From Pleurocapsa minor GSE-CHR-MK 17-07R (lineage in GTDB: Bacteria; Chloroflexota; Anaerolineae; Aggregatilineales; Phototrophicaceae): 64,000 bases of DNA. The translations under genes and the position numbers were made by a program. This document shows, piece by piece, positions 36,515 to 47,900 of this stretch (the first letter of the stretch is position 1; every line of letters begins with the position of its first letter). Where the stretch lies: contig JAHHHY010000008.1 in assembly GCA_019359125.1 (NCBI GenBank), positions 124,001-188,000 of the forward strand, written 5' to 3'. The notes under the pieces are model-generated. The model was not told the DNA's origin, did no database searches, and was given only the letters and a program-made list of their open reading frames with translations.

Positions 36515-37282
36515 CTAGGGCGCGATGGCATCCGAACGCATTAACGCATCCAAAGCCCCCGCAAATTGTTCAGCATCATCAATGCTCATAATGCGCCATC
36601 CAGGATGGCCCAGCAGTTGATACGCGTGATCGCTGCTGATGGCAAAGACCTCCGAAAATGCATCTGTGACCACGTAGACTTTCAGCCCATCGTCTTTGGG
36701 ATTTGCCCATACGGTGAACAGCGCGCGATTTTTATCTGACTGAGGCGCAACCATGATGCTGGAAGCCTCAACACGCGGATAGAGCGCATTACACATGGCC
36801 GCATCCAGCAAGGTGCGAAAGCCTGGACCAATCCCATGCTGGTCGGCGATATCACACAGGGAATCAATCGCGCGCTGCTGGCCGGGCGTAAGCCGAATGC
36901 TTGCCTGTTGTGCGGGGCGCGGCCAGATCAGCAGCGCAATCTCATAAAGCTGCTGACCACGCGCCTGAATATCGGCGGCATCCCAGTCGTCTTTGCCGTT
37001 CATTTGCTGGAAATAGGCATTCATACGCAGACTGCTCTGGCGCGCAATTTCCGGGCACTTGGCTTTGAACGGCCCATTGCTGATGGATGAGTTCAGCGCG
37101 CTGGTAAGCAGCGTGAGGTTGCCTATGGTGTGGACAAGCGCCGGGTTTTCGAGCGGTAACCAGGCCCCGTGCTCCGGCGTTTGTGGGTAGACATGCTCGA
37201 TGGTTAGGTCGCCCTGGATGTGGATGCGTTCCTGACGATTGGTCATCATGTGCAGGTCGACGGCTTCGAGCACCATGCGCAA
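36515..37282 (-). pseudogene. C-terminal remnant of a GmrSD-type (DUF262/DUF1524) restriction endonuclease
   Basis: 255 residues remain. The HNH-like DUF1524 block is visible: LTIEHVYPQTPEHGAW, then HTIGNLTLLTSALNSSISNGPF, the signature of the nuclease half of GmrSD-type enzymes that cut modified DNA. The usual N-terminal DUF262 ParB-like NTPase (about 300-400 residues) is missing. Upstream of residue 1 the sequence passes within a few bases into IS3-derived DNA, and no DUF262 fragment is found beyond the IS. The last ~120 residues are a domain I do not recognise. It is therefore a broken defence gene, unlikely to be active alone. Confidence 0.75.
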
Positions 37283-37327
37283 ACGCGCACGTCGGAAAAC
37301 AACCAGCGGTCGTGACCTGCCCCCGGC

Positions 37328-37584
37328 AAGCGGTACAGCGAGACGGAGATTGTGCGCATCCTGCAGGAGATCAGCCAGGGAAAAGTGGTGGCCGAGGTCG
37401 CCCGCCAGTACGGGGTGTCAGAGAATACGATTTATCGCTGGAAAAGCCGCTACGGCGACATGACCAGCGCCGAGGCGCAGCGGGTACGCGAACTGGAGGC
37501 AGAGAATGCGCGGCTGAACGGATGCTAGCCGAGCAACTCATGGACAATGACGCGCTGAAGGAGCTGCCGCGAAAAAAATGGTAA
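37328..37584 (+). pseudogene. IS3 orfA (HTH, transposase subunit A) remnant
   Basis: Reads KRYSETEIVRILQEISQG then VAEVARQYGVSENTIYRWKSRYG, the orfA helix-turn-helix, and a leucine-zipper-like QRVRELEAENARL. After this point one base is missing: RLN-G-C-stop in one frame, while the expected RMLAEQLMDNDALKEL continues in the next frame to 37584. The start codon and leader are also lost, as the terminal repeat runs straight into coding sequence. Nonfunctional. Confidence 0.75.
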
Positions 37585-38427
37585 GCCCTGACGCCAGGTG
37601 GCAGGCGGTGCGGCAGCTGGTCGAGACCAGAGGATACGCGCAGCGTCGCGCCTTCAAGCTGGTGAGCGTCGCGCGCTCGACTGCGCGGTATCGTCCGAGG
37701 CGCAAAGAGGATCCGGAACTGGTGGGCAGCCATGCAGAGCAGCGCCCAGCAGCATCCTGCCTACGGCTATCGTCCGGTCACCGCTCTGCTGCGGCGTCAG
37801 GGCTGGCAGGTCAACCCCAAACGAATCCACCGTCTGTGTGGAAGCAGGCGGGGTTGCAGCAGCGGCGACGCAGACACTTCAAGCGCCGCTTCGGTGCGGC
37901 CTCTGAGCGGCTACAGCGTGCGACCGGTCCGAATCAGGTCTGGAGCTACGACTTCCTCAGCGTAGGCACCGAACGCGTCGGCAGGTTGCGGATCCTGGCC
38001 GTGATGGACGAGTTCACACGTGAATGCCTGGCGTTGTACGTCGCCCGCTCGATTTCATCCAAACGGGTCATTCATCTGCTGGGCTGGCTGTTCGCAACCC
38101 GTGTGACACCCCACTATCTGCGCAGTGACAACGGCCCGGAGTTTGTCGCGCGCGCAGTTCAGGACTGGCTTGGCTCAGCAGCACTGCCAGACCCTCTATA
38201 TCCGTCCGGGCAGCCCATGGGAGAACGGCTTTATGGAGAGTTTCAATGGTAAATTGCGGGCTGAATGTCTCGACCGCTGGTTGTTTTCCGATATGCGCGA
38301 TGCTCAGTAGATCGTCGAAGCATGGCGCGAGGAGTACAATCTCCACCGGCCGCATAGCGCGCTCGGATTTCTCTCCCCAGCAGACTATGCCCGTTCACTC
38401 TCGACTCTCACTCTTACTGGTACATAG
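37578..38427 (+). pseudogene. IS3 orfB (DDE transposase) remnant
   Basis: DDE transposase with pieces in several frames: VETRGYAQRRAFKLV, then frame-shifted HPAYGYRPVTALLRRQGW, then WSYDFLSVGTERVGRL (first Asp), HYLRSDNGPEF (second Asp), a further shift to SPWENGFMESFNG (Glu) and the C-terminal EEYNLHRPHSALGFLSP. At least three frameshifts and an in-frame TAG after MRDAQ are present. It cannot make an active enzyme. Confidence 0.8.
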
Positions 38428-38459
38428 TCGGGGGGCAGGTCAAAACACTTTCAAACGCC

Positions 38460-39629
38460 TCAACTAAGAGACTTAAAAGCGATTACGCTCCAGCCTTCCT
38501 GACTGTATTTACGAAGAAGACGGTGACCAAGCAGGTGCCGGTACTCGCCCGTGCTTTGCAAATAGCGCTGATAGTTATACTCAAAACTGTTCAGATAGCG
38601 ATTGAGGGCTGCATGAACATCCGCCTGAAGATCCTCAGGAATCATTCCTTTTGCAACAGTGCTATCAAATTCCGGCTGAAGCCCGCTGATGGATCGACTC
38701 AAGTCATTGATAATACTTTCAGAGGCTAAGGGCGGGTTCAGCAACTCTAGTTCAATTTTCACGGAATGAAATAGCGACAGATAATCTTCGAATGAATAAC
38801 AATATTCCCCCACGCCGTAATCACCCTTATTTCCAGAAGAACGGAAATAGTCAACAGCTCTCGGCCGGTCAAGCAACGTTAAGCCAAACAGACCGTAATG
38901 ACCATCTTTCAGCACTTCACCGTACGAAAAGGGATTGGGAATATTCAGATGGCACACTCCTTCTTCCTTCAAAAGGGTTGCCAGTGTATCGAGGAAGACC
39001 TTAACACTCTCTACGTGCTCAATCACATTTTCACAGGTGATAATATCAAATGTTCCCAATCCTTCGTAGATAGACGGGTTAAGAATATCTCCTTCCAGAA
39101 GTTTAACCGACAACCTCGGATAATCAGAAACATTGATCTTCCCCAGTTCAAGCAGATAGCGAGATAGTTCAATGCCAATAGAACTGGCTCCCGCGTGTGC
39201 AAACGCAACCACTGTGCCTGCATAAGCGCAGCCAATATCCAGGTGACGCTTACCTGCGATGTCCATGTATGATGAAATCACACGAACTGCCTCAGCGCCT
39301 CGCTCGTTGGTCTGCATCGTGTAATTAAACCAAGTTTCATACATTGGGTGATCAGGCGAGATATTCTGTTTTTGATACCGCTCTTTCACTGCTGCCTGAA
39401 AGTTCGGTCCCGCGACTGTCGGGAGCGGGAACGTTGTTAAAACTTCTGTTTGCGATTGCGCCTCTAATGGGTTGTTTAAATGGAAGTTATCTTTCTCTTC
39501 AGAAGATGCAATTTCAATGTAGAGAGACTTTCCAAGTATACGAAGTCGAAAGTCCCGCAGTTTCAGGCGTGTAGACAGCGGCACGGCTTGGTGATAAATC
39601 CCCCTGATGCTGTTTTTGAGATTGCTCAT
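38460..39629 (-). CDS. Class I SAM-dependent methyltransferase, glycan cluster
   Basis: 389 residues. An N-terminal module IYHQAVPLSTRLKLRDFRLRIL (about 11-32) matches the linker seen in neighbouring cluster proteins. The Rossmann methyltransferase core starts at KRHLDIGCAYAG (motif I, about 127-138), with GIELSRYLLELG, FDIITCENVIEHVE (motif IV region) and VCHLNIPNPF. The C-terminal third is family-specific. It probably methylates a sugar or the non-reducing end of the glycan, but the acceptor is unknown. GAGGG lies 5 nt before the ATG. It is the last gene of the long reverse-strand cluster, next to the IS3. Confidence 0.8.
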   Translation of the reverse strand: MSNLKNSIRGIYHQAVPLSTRLKLRDFRLRILGKSLYIEIASSEEKDNFHLNNPLEAQSQTEVLTTFPLPTVAGPNFQAAVKERYQKQNISPDHPMYETWFNYTMQTNERGAEAVRVISSYMDIAGKRHLDIGCAYAGTVVAFAHAGASSIGIELSRYLLELGKINVSDYPRLSVKLLEGDILNPSIYEGLGTFDIITCENVIEHVESVKVFLDTLATLLKEEGVCHLNIPNPFSYGEVLKDGHYGLFGLTLLDRPRAVDYFRSSGNKGDYGVGEYCYSFEDYLSLFHSVKIELELLNPPLASESIINDLSRSISGLQPEFDSTVAKGMIPEDLQADVHAALNRYLNSFEYNYQRYLQSTGEYRHLLGHRLLRKYSQEGWSVIAFKSLS

Positions 39630-39662
39630 TTATCCCTCATTTGCTTGGGTGCTGTGTTTTAT

Positions 39663-40727
39663 CTAGAAGATATCAGGCGTGCCCCGTCTTTGCATCCAGA
39701 AACTACCGCCACCCCACCAGGGTGAATTGGGAAATACTCGCTTGAAATCATCCATAAAATGAGCAGCAGCATAACTGTTGCAAAATAGTACGTCAAAAGC
39801 ACTGTTATACATTAAGAAAGCTTGCAGCAGGTATTGCTCATTCCAGAAAATTTTCTGATCTATGACCCACTCTCTTGGATAGTCGTTCGGGAAGAATATG
39901 TCGTGAATGTGAACGATGACACCGGGTTTGAGCAGCGGCAGCACATTTAAAAACAAGTAATTCACGTCACTACCAATCTTCACGACGTGCGATGTATCAA
40001 TAAAAAGTATATCTCCACTTTCAAGCCGCCTGAAAACATCTAAATTTACATCCTGCACTTTATGTGGATGAAGCTCCTGAATGCCGAGGCGCCTCGGCTC
40101 AAGGAATGGTGCTGGATACGGATCTACACATACTAGGCGCGTATTTTCGTTAATTCGCGCAGCTTCAAGAGTCACAAGTGTCGAGTAACCCGAACCTACC
40201 TCGACAACTAAATTGGGCTTGAAGTGTCGCACCATGCAATACAGCACAAGGGCATCGGTTCCGCCAAAAGCGCCATTGTTGAAGTAGAACTTAGTCGGAT
40301 CTTTGGTTTTCTGTTTTGGGAATTGCCGATACTCCTCATAGAAATTTGAAAACGCCTCGCGCAATAATTGGAGCTGCTGTTCTGCATTCATGTTAATGCC
40401 ATTTAATGCCGATTTTTGCTGCCAGAGGGAGACAGGGAGATTGCTGGTATCAGGTATAGGCTGATAGAAGTGGTTTGCCGTCACATGAAAACCTTTGGCT
40501 TGCCACACTTCAAAATACTGCCGGTGTTGATCAGTCTCTACTAAGGCCTGCAACAAATCCCCGATCTGATCGGGGGTTATAGGTAATCTTGTTTCTACAT
40601 CTTCTACTACAACGGGACGGTGGGAGAGGAAAATGGACTTATATAAGTTTTGCAAAATCAGCTGATAGCGCAGGGGCATTGTCCTTCCGTAGAAACGGCG
40701 AAGTGCAAGACGCACTTGACTCATCAT
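39663..40727 (-). CDS. Class I SAM-dependent methyltransferase (Methyltransf_24 type), glycan cluster
   Basis: 354 residues. The N-terminus carries the cluster module in diverged form (FYGRTMPLRYQLILQNLYKSIF). The methyltransferase core shows LVVEVGSGYSTLVTLEAA (motif I, about 186-203), LVCVDPYPAPFLE, and DILFIDTSHVVKIGSDV followed by PGVIVHIHDIFFP, the pattern of the Methyltransf_24/CmcI-like group, which often carries a divalent metal. The acceptor is unknown; a sugar O-methyltransferase fits the context. It begins 2 bp after the stop of the upstream glycosyltransferase, so the genes are cotranscribed. Confidence 0.8.
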   Translation of the reverse strand: MMSQVRLALRRFYGRTMPLRYQLILQNLYKSIFLSHRPVVVEDVETRLPITPDQIGDLLQALVETDQHRQYFEVWQAKGFHVTANHFYQPIPDTSNLPVSLWQQKSALNGINMNAEQQLQLLREAFSNFYEEYRQFPKQKTKDPTKFYFNNGAFGGTDALVLYCMVRHFKPNLVVEVGSGYSTLVTLEAARINENTRLVCVDPYPAPFLEPRRLGIQELHPHKVQDVNLDVFRRLESGDILFIDTSHVVKIGSDVNYLFLNVLPLLKPGVIVHIHDIFFPNDYPREWVIDQKIFWNEQYLLQAFLMYNSAFDVLFCNSYAAAHFMDDFKRVFPNSPWWGGGSFWMQRRGTPDIF

Positions 40728-40729
40728 GT

Positions 40730-41953
40730 TCAGTCCTTTGTTATTATCGGACGTGTTGGCTCGGTCTCCGAGAACTTGTCAATGAGCATTCGCGCCCGCA
40801 TTTCCCAGGTGTTTTGTCTTGCTCTGGCACGCAGTGCGGCAATCAGTTCGGCGTTCGTGCCTTGTGCAACGGCATGTGCAAGCAAGTTTATATAATCGTC
40901 GGCGTTTTGTGCGACAAAAAGTTCAGGATACTTACGGCATTCAGGCAGGTTAGTTGTGACAACTGGTTTGCCACCTGCCATATATTCGAAGATTTTGATG
41001 GGAGATACAGCTTCTGTCAGTTTGCTGACGACAAACGGCAGGGTAGCAGCATCGAAATTAGATAGATAGTTTGGCAGGTCATGATAGGATTTAGCGCCTA
41101 ACCAATAAACGTTCGGTAACTCCGTTAACTTTGACTGTGGCAACGTATCGTCGTAATCAGGACCAATCAGCACAAAGGACGTGTCCGGCATCTGAGTGGC
41201 GGAGTATCGGATCAGGTCATAGTCTATCCATGCTGCGAGAGCTCCATAGTACCCGATGATGGGTTTATTAAGGGCTTTGATATGACGTAAGTCACCCTGG
41301 GTATCGTTCGACTGGACGGCAAAATGACCGTAATCTACCCCGTTAGGCACGAGGATAGTATCAGGGCGAGACGCAACCATCTCTCTGACCAGATCATCAG
41401 CGACTCCTGAAACAACGTGCGCGTGTTTCAGAAACCACCGATGTCCTCGCAGGAGTGCTCGCTTCGGGTGATTCGTGAACACATCAAGGTGATCGATGAG
41501 TTCATAAACGATAACAGGATATGTGAAGTGCTTCATCCACATCGCCTGATACGTGTATGCGATCACAATTGGCCGTGAGATTGATTGCAGCACCCGTCCG
41601 TTGACGTTCGCTACATATAGATTGTCCTCAACACGATGAAATCCGGGCGCATGACCTTTTTCGATCCCTATATACCAGTAAATCACCAGATACCCTAATC
41701 GCGCAAACGCCAGTGCCATTTGCTGTGGACGCTGGATAACGTCAGGCTTCCAAGGCAGTCCTGGTGGAAAAACGATCACACCGTTGGTATTCGGGTGCTG
41801 CGCAAGAATTAGCTGAAGCTGCGCGACGTGTTCTGCGCTATACCTCGGAATATTGAAGCCAAAAATCTGCTGCCGAAATTGATGGAAGCGTAGCCGTAGC
41901 TCAAGAGGCAGAAGCTTCCGATAAATAGCTCTTGCGGCTGAATGCTGGCTCAA
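40730..41953 (-). CDS. GT4-like glycosyltransferase
   Basis: 407 residues with a TTG start 6 nt after the stop of the giant upstream gene. The N-terminal module AIYRKLLPLELRLRFHQFRQQIF matches its neighbours. The GT-B fold follows: QRPQQMALAFARLGYLV (donor-side start), a VPNGVDY hinge, IGYYGALAAWIDYDLI, then FDAATLPFVVSKLTEAVSPIKIFEYMAGGKPVVTT, where the E-x7-E-like donor site lies. It is highly similar to one domain of the 2188-residue protein, including identical QRPQQMALAFARLGYLV, pointing to recent duplication. Donor and acceptor are unknown. Cytoplasmic or membrane-peripheral. Confidence 0.85.
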   Translation of the reverse strand: MSQHSAARAIYRKLLPLELRLRFHQFRQQIFGFNIPRYSAEHVAQLQLILAQHPNTNGVIVFPPGLPWKPDVIQRPQQMALAFARLGYLVIYWYIGIEKGHAPGFHRVEDNLYVANVNGRVLQSISRPIVIAYTYQAMWMKHFTYPVIVYELIDHLDVFTNHPKRALLRGHRWFLKHAHVVSGVADDLVREMVASRPDTILVPNGVDYGHFAVQSNDTQGDLRHIKALNKPIIGYYGALAAWIDYDLIRYSATQMPDTSFVLIGPDYDDTLPQSKLTELPNVYWLGAKSYHDLPNYLSNFDAATLPFVVSKLTEAVSPIKIFEYMAGGKPVVTTNLPECRKYPELFVAQNADDYINLLAHAVAQGTNAELIAALRARARQNTWEMRARMLIDKFSETEPTRPIITKD

Positions 41954-41959
41954 GAATGG

Positions 41960-44900
41960 CTAAGCTTTCTCGATCACGACGATTGACGGATGAACGGTGA
42001 TTCGCTTGATCCTCGACTCGAGTTCCTGCTCGACTGGCAACGCACGTTTTCCTTCAAATAGCAACGTTCTATCCCTCATAGCAACGTCGTCCACCAGTTC
42101 TTTGATGAGCCGAGGAAGTCCATGCATGCCATCGGGGTTGCCATCGGGCCAGTTGGGCCAATATCCAGCACCCCAGTCCTCAATGATATACAGCCCACCA
42201 CTTTTCAATTGATGATCAAAAACATAGTCAAAGGTAATGCGGCTTTGCTGATACATGTGTGATGCGTCATCAATAACAATGTCAAGTGGCTGATTCACAA
42301 AGTGTTGTGCAATCGAAGTGCGCAGAAATTCGATATCTTCCTGTGAGCCAAGCGCAACGGCAACACGGTTCCTGAGATCGGAATTCTCAATCTCTGAGTA
42401 GACAATCGATTCAGGGGGATTCAAATCAACACCAAGGATACGAGCATTCCTGAAATACTGACCAAACATCAGTAGCGATCCACCTTTATAAACACCTACC
42501 TCAAGGATGTTTAAGGGAAGATTCTGCATGCTTCTAAACAGCTGATCATAAAACCGGAGGTAGTGCTCTTGTTTGAGCAGTGTCACTTTTTCGCCAATAT
42601 CACCGGCAAGTTTCATAAATGGCGAATCTGAAGCATCTGTTTTCACCTGTGACTCGGCACTGGGCAACTGTAGTCCATAAACTGGCAAGCGTGGGTGCGT
42701 TTGTGCTTCCTGGAGCGCATCAACAATAGTTGCAGCGCGAGCTTCCCATGTATTGTCAAGCGCCGTATTGTGAAGCTGTGAGCGATAATCAGGATCATCC
42801 CGCAGAGTCAATGCATATTGCAGCTTCTGAACGTAATCATCATAGTTTTGGGCGGCGATAACGCCTGCATACTTCTTGCATTCCTCAAGATCAGTGGTCA
42901 CCACAGGTTTTCCGCCTGCCATATACTCAAAAAGCTTCAGCGGAGAAACAGCGTGAGTGACATTGTTCACAATGAATGGAATAGTCGCAACATCAAAGCT
43001 GTGCAGATAATGCGGAAGTTCCTGATATTGCTTTGGTCCCAGCCAGTGCACGTTTGATGGCAGCGTATTATAGGCGGTCTGCTTGAAGCTGAGATTTGGC
43101 GCAACATACTCATTCAAATCAGGTCCAACGAGCAGGAAGGTAAATTCAGGCAACTGTCGGGCAGCATAGTCGATAAGATCATAATCAAGCCACTCCGCTA
43201 GTGCACCATAGTACCCGACAATAGGTCTACCTGTCCCAAAGAATGATTTGACATCATCCGGAATATGCAGTTCAGCTTCCGGGCGTGCGAAGTAATGGAA
43301 ATCAACACCGTTGGGGGCTAAGACCACATCGGTTCGGTCGTTACGCAGCTGCTCCACCAGACGATCCGCAGTACCCACAACTACATCCGCCGTTTGCACC
43401 ATAATCGCATGATTCTTCTTGAGCCTATCGAGCGGGAAATTCACGAAGACGTCAAGTTCGTCTAACTGTTCATATATCACCCGTGGTGCATTGAAATAGG
43501 AGAGGGTATCGATGTTATACGAGTAAACACAGACAACCGGGTGTTCCAGAATGCCCAAGGCTGCGAGTGGGAATTTGCCCAGATACAAGTTCTGGGTAAT
43601 TTTCTGAATTCCCGGCGCTCCATCGAAGCTATCTTCGCGCAGCAGATAAAGCACAAGGTAGCCAAGGCGCGCAAATGCCAGTGCCATCTGCTGCGGTCGC
43701 TGGAACAGCGGCATATTCCAGTCAATGCTTGGCGGGAAGATAAGAATTCCTTTCGCATCAGGGTGGCTGTTAATCAGTTGCTGTAATCGATCAATATCTG
43801 TGATCTTGCCAGCTTTAATGTCAGGGGGAGTCCATTGCTCATAACGCCACTGGATACCCCACTTTTGTTCATACTTGCGGCGGTTCTGCTCGAATATCTT
43901 GAAATAATTCACATCGCCCAATTTCGAGAATGACGCTCTTCCAAAGTGATGAACGAACACATCGCGTGTACAAATGATTTTATAGCCCGCCTGCTTAAGT
44001 CGCTGCGCGTAATCATCGTCCTCAAACATGCCAATGCCGAAGCGCTCGTCCAGGTCTCCTATTTCATCCACCACAGTTTTACGCATGGCAACGCAGTACA
44101 TTGCCAGCATAGGGATTTCAAACGTATCCCCCTGGTGTGCCTGGGTGTAACGCTTTGCAAAATCATCAATCTCGTTGAGATTGTGGTACGGCACTTCAAT
44201 CCGTGCTTCATTGCCGCAGGAATTGGTAACAGGCCCCACCATGCCAATGCCGGTGTCACGCAAGTGACGAATGAGCTTACTCAGCCACCCCTGCGTCACT
44301 ATCACATCGTCATTGAGAAGCACGATGTACTCACTGTCTTCTGCAAACTGGATGCCAATATTGTTCGCACGGGCAAAACCCAGATTGCGCCCATTGTAGA
44401 CAATCTTCACCTTACTCGCTTGGGTCTTCTGTAGCTGCGCCAATAGGTCGATAACTGTCTTTTCAAGACCATTGTCAACCACAACGATTTCATAATTGGG
44501 GTAAGTGGTCTTTTCAAGGATGCTTTCTATTGTCAGGCGAGTGTACTCAGCATTCTTAAACGTAACGACGACAATGGAAGCACGTCCGTAAAGTGATAAG
44601 GCTGCATCACGAAGCGCTTTATAGCGAATTTCCCAAGTGTTGTCTCGACCTATAGCCTGTCGTTCCTGGACTACCTTCAAATTGGTCGTGTCCAGCATTT
44701 GCTCAATGCCTGTTACAAAACTGTCAGCATCCTCATACAGATAAACGAGGTTCTCTAGTGCTACCAACTCTGGGAGTCGCCTGGCAACGATCGGCTTCCC
44801 TGCGCTCAGGTATTCATAGATCTTAACGGGGTTTGTTGCTTCCGTCAGTGGCAGTCGTTTAAAGGGAATGACACAGACATCGAACGCGGCAACATAGGAG

Positions 44901-47900
44901 GGTAGTTCCTGATAGGGTTTTTCGCCTAACAAATGGACATTGGGCAGTTTCTCAATCGTCTGTAGATTTGCGCCAAATGTATGCCCGATGAGGACAAACG
45001 ACCATTCTGGATGTCGACGAGCGGCTTCATGAATGACATCAACGTCAAACCATTCCGCAATCGCACCATAGTATCCAATGACAGGACGACTGAGATGAGA
45101 AATCGGGCTGTTCTCGCGGGGGGGAAGCGCACTGAAATGTTCATACTCTGCCGCATTTCTGAGTAGAAGCGTGTTTGAATGCTGGGTATGGAGTTTGTCG
45201 AAAAGCAGTTGTGATGATACAACCAGCATATCACTCAGCTCGATGAGTTTGACTTCGTAATCCAGAACGTCAGGCTGGTTGTCAGAGAACCCGCTGTGGT
45301 CATCCATACAATCATAGATGACCTTCCACCCGTACTCCTCTTTCAGAAAACGTACCAGCGGCTCCCAAAAGGGGTGATCCACAATACATAACGCTTCCTG
45401 GATATGCTGTGCTTCGATAAAAGCACGCAAGCTTTGTACTGCTTTCTTCAGTGCACTGCCTTCAAAGGGGTGGCGATAGAGGATAAGAGTAGGATCGCCG
45501 GGGATGCGAAGTTCAAAGATGTCCTCGCGAATGCTTCGCATTGCTACAGCTCGCTCGTCTGTAAGCTCAGTATGCACGTAGAAAATGCGATGCCCATCTT
45601 GTGCAAACTGCGTCATCAACTGCTGTGGACGCTGAAAACGGAAATCCCATGGAATTACCCCAAAGCGGAATACATCCATCTGCTTGGACATAGGCTTGAG
45701 GAGTTTGCCCTTGCTTGTCATAAAAGGTGTTGTCGAAACAGGTACGCCTGAAGTAGTAACAATACTGCTATTGGTTTCAGCACTTGTTGATACTGAACTG
45801 AAGCTCTGGGATGAACCACTATTGCAGAACTGAGGCGTGTGAGGCACCCCACGCCGTAAAATACGGTATCTCAAGTTCCTGAGCTTGAGACGAGTGCTTA
45901 ACGGCATTACGCGGTGGTAGACGTGCCGAACAGTGCCTTTCACGAGTTTTCCGGGACTGCGTAACACCCTCTTCACCCGGTCACGCGTCTTCCAGAACGA
46001 AAGCGCTGCCTGCCATGCCTTGGTCGCATAAATTTGCTGAAGCTGCATGTCGCGCTCGATAACGCGGTTGTGCAACTCTCCATTTTCCTGCTGCAGGGTG
46101 GTTTTCTGGTTTTGTATTTCCGCGATTTGTCTGTGTACATCACGGAGGAGATCCTGCTGCTTGATTCCCTCTGCAAGCTTATCCCGCAGTTTGCTGCTTT
46201 CATCACTAAGGGTATGGGCTTGTTTCTGAAGCGTTTCTATCTGAAACTCTTTGGCTTCGAGAGAGCCTATCTGGTATAGAAAACTCTCATCAATTAACGC
46301 GCGCACGGAGTCTGCCACAGCAGATGCCGTCTTCATCTTGCCATTCTGAATTAGTGAAACGGAGAGCTCCACGTTCTTTTGAGCCAGCGCTGTGATCTCC
46401 GCTACTTTTGATGTTAATTCATGTGTGATTTGCTGGCGATTGTTAAGGGCATTTTCCATGCGGAGAAAAAGACTATCTGTGGAAACCTGAGACAAATCAA
46501 GAGAGAGTGCTTGCAGATTCAACTGGTTTGCAAGTCCGCGCACTTTAGGATCATAGATGAGACTGATGGCGGGAATATGAGCTGCGGCAGCAAGAATGAG
46601 CGAGTGGAGCCTCATTCCGACAATTAGATCACATTGTGCGACTGATCCTAGAATTTCCTGTGCTGAGTATTTTCGACGCAAGCTGAATGCCTTGTGCTTT
46701 TGCTGCATCCGTTCAATTACTTTTTCAGCGATCAGCCTGTCGTCATTTTTAATGCCCGCTTCGTCCAGAGTCTGGAATGGGATAAAAACGATCCGGGCGT
46801 CATATTTATCGATAAAGCGGTCTAATGCGGCTGCAATTTGCGCCCAGTAACGTTCAGGATCGACTCCAATATCCCACCAGCGAAGACAAACGCCAACGGT
46901 GGTACCTTCAGCGTAAGGAATGTGCTCAAAATCAAAAATTGCCTGAATTTGATCGTTTGGCGCGGGCTTAAGCAGAAATGCAGGGTCTGCTGTAAGCTGA
47001 ACTAAAGCTGGGGAGACACCCGTGCTGATAATCAGCTCACGTGATGCCTCATCCCGAACGGTTGCGACATCTGCGGCTTCAAAAGCCGCGCGAGTAAATT
47101 CACGCGCTTCTTTTGAAAAAAACGGACCTGCCCCAACGCCATAAATCATCAGCGGTTTTTTCATAAGGGTTGCGAGCAGCGGAAACGCCAAGTAAAAAGC
47201 CAGACCATGATGGTGACGAGTAAGGACAGAGTTCACCTGTACGCCCCAGTAGTCCATAAAAAGTCCGCCGCCGCCCAGAATGATCAGGTCGCTTTTCTGT
47301 GCAGCTGAGATAATTGCACCTATATCGGTATAGTGAACTGCGCCGACCTGATGTGTAAGGCGCGTAGATTGTGGATTACCAGATACTACAATGGGCGAGA
47401 TCGCAGGGGATGCTTTTCGCAAACCAACCAGAATCGAGGTTAATATGGCTTCATCGCCGGCATTTTCGAAGCCATAGTAGCCAGCAATGAGGGCTGTTTT
47501 CATGTTTGTTGAAGTTGATGATTGTATTTGCGACTGGAACATTATATTGCCCTCATCATTTTCTAGTTGTTGAGTCTCGGTATTGAATTCTTCATCTAGT
47601 ACCTGAAGCCAGCGTCGCTGCCATGTATGTTCTTTCAGCACACGCTCCCGCGCTGCTAGTCCAATACGTGCAGCGTACGATGGATTCTTCGCAAGCGTCA
47701 GGGCCAACGAAACCGCTTCATCTTCTGATTTGAAGGTGACGCTTTCTCGCCCAGCGTCGAAAAATTGGTGTATCTCTGGAAAATCCTGCACCAAAACGCA
47801 CGAGCCGCATGCAGCTGCCTCAAAGACGCCAACCTTGACGTTCGTGTGCCCAGCCAGCGTTCCCGCAAAAGATAAATATACAATCCCGGAATTGATGGCT

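Larger units (their letters stand above)
37313..38442 (+). mobile_element. IS3-family insertion sequence, decayed
   Basis: 1130 bp bounded by inverted TGACCTGCCCCC (37313-37324, and its complement ending at 38442). It contains orfA and orfB remnants in the usual order. No target duplication is visible (flanks GTCG and AAAA differ). The left flank 37284-37312 is itself a 29-bp piece of an IS3 orfB in reverse orientation, matching 55158-55186 at 28 of 29 positions, so a rearrangement between IS copies has occurred here. Confidence 0.8.

Noticed and set aside
37313-38442. Active IS3 element
   Set aside because: orfA lacks a start and has a frameshift; orfB has several frameshifts and an in-frame TAG.
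39663-40727. Cephalosporin hydroxylase annotation
   Set aside because: The CmcI-like name comes only from the methyltransferase fold; the glycan context and motifs support a methyltransferase without a defined acceptor.
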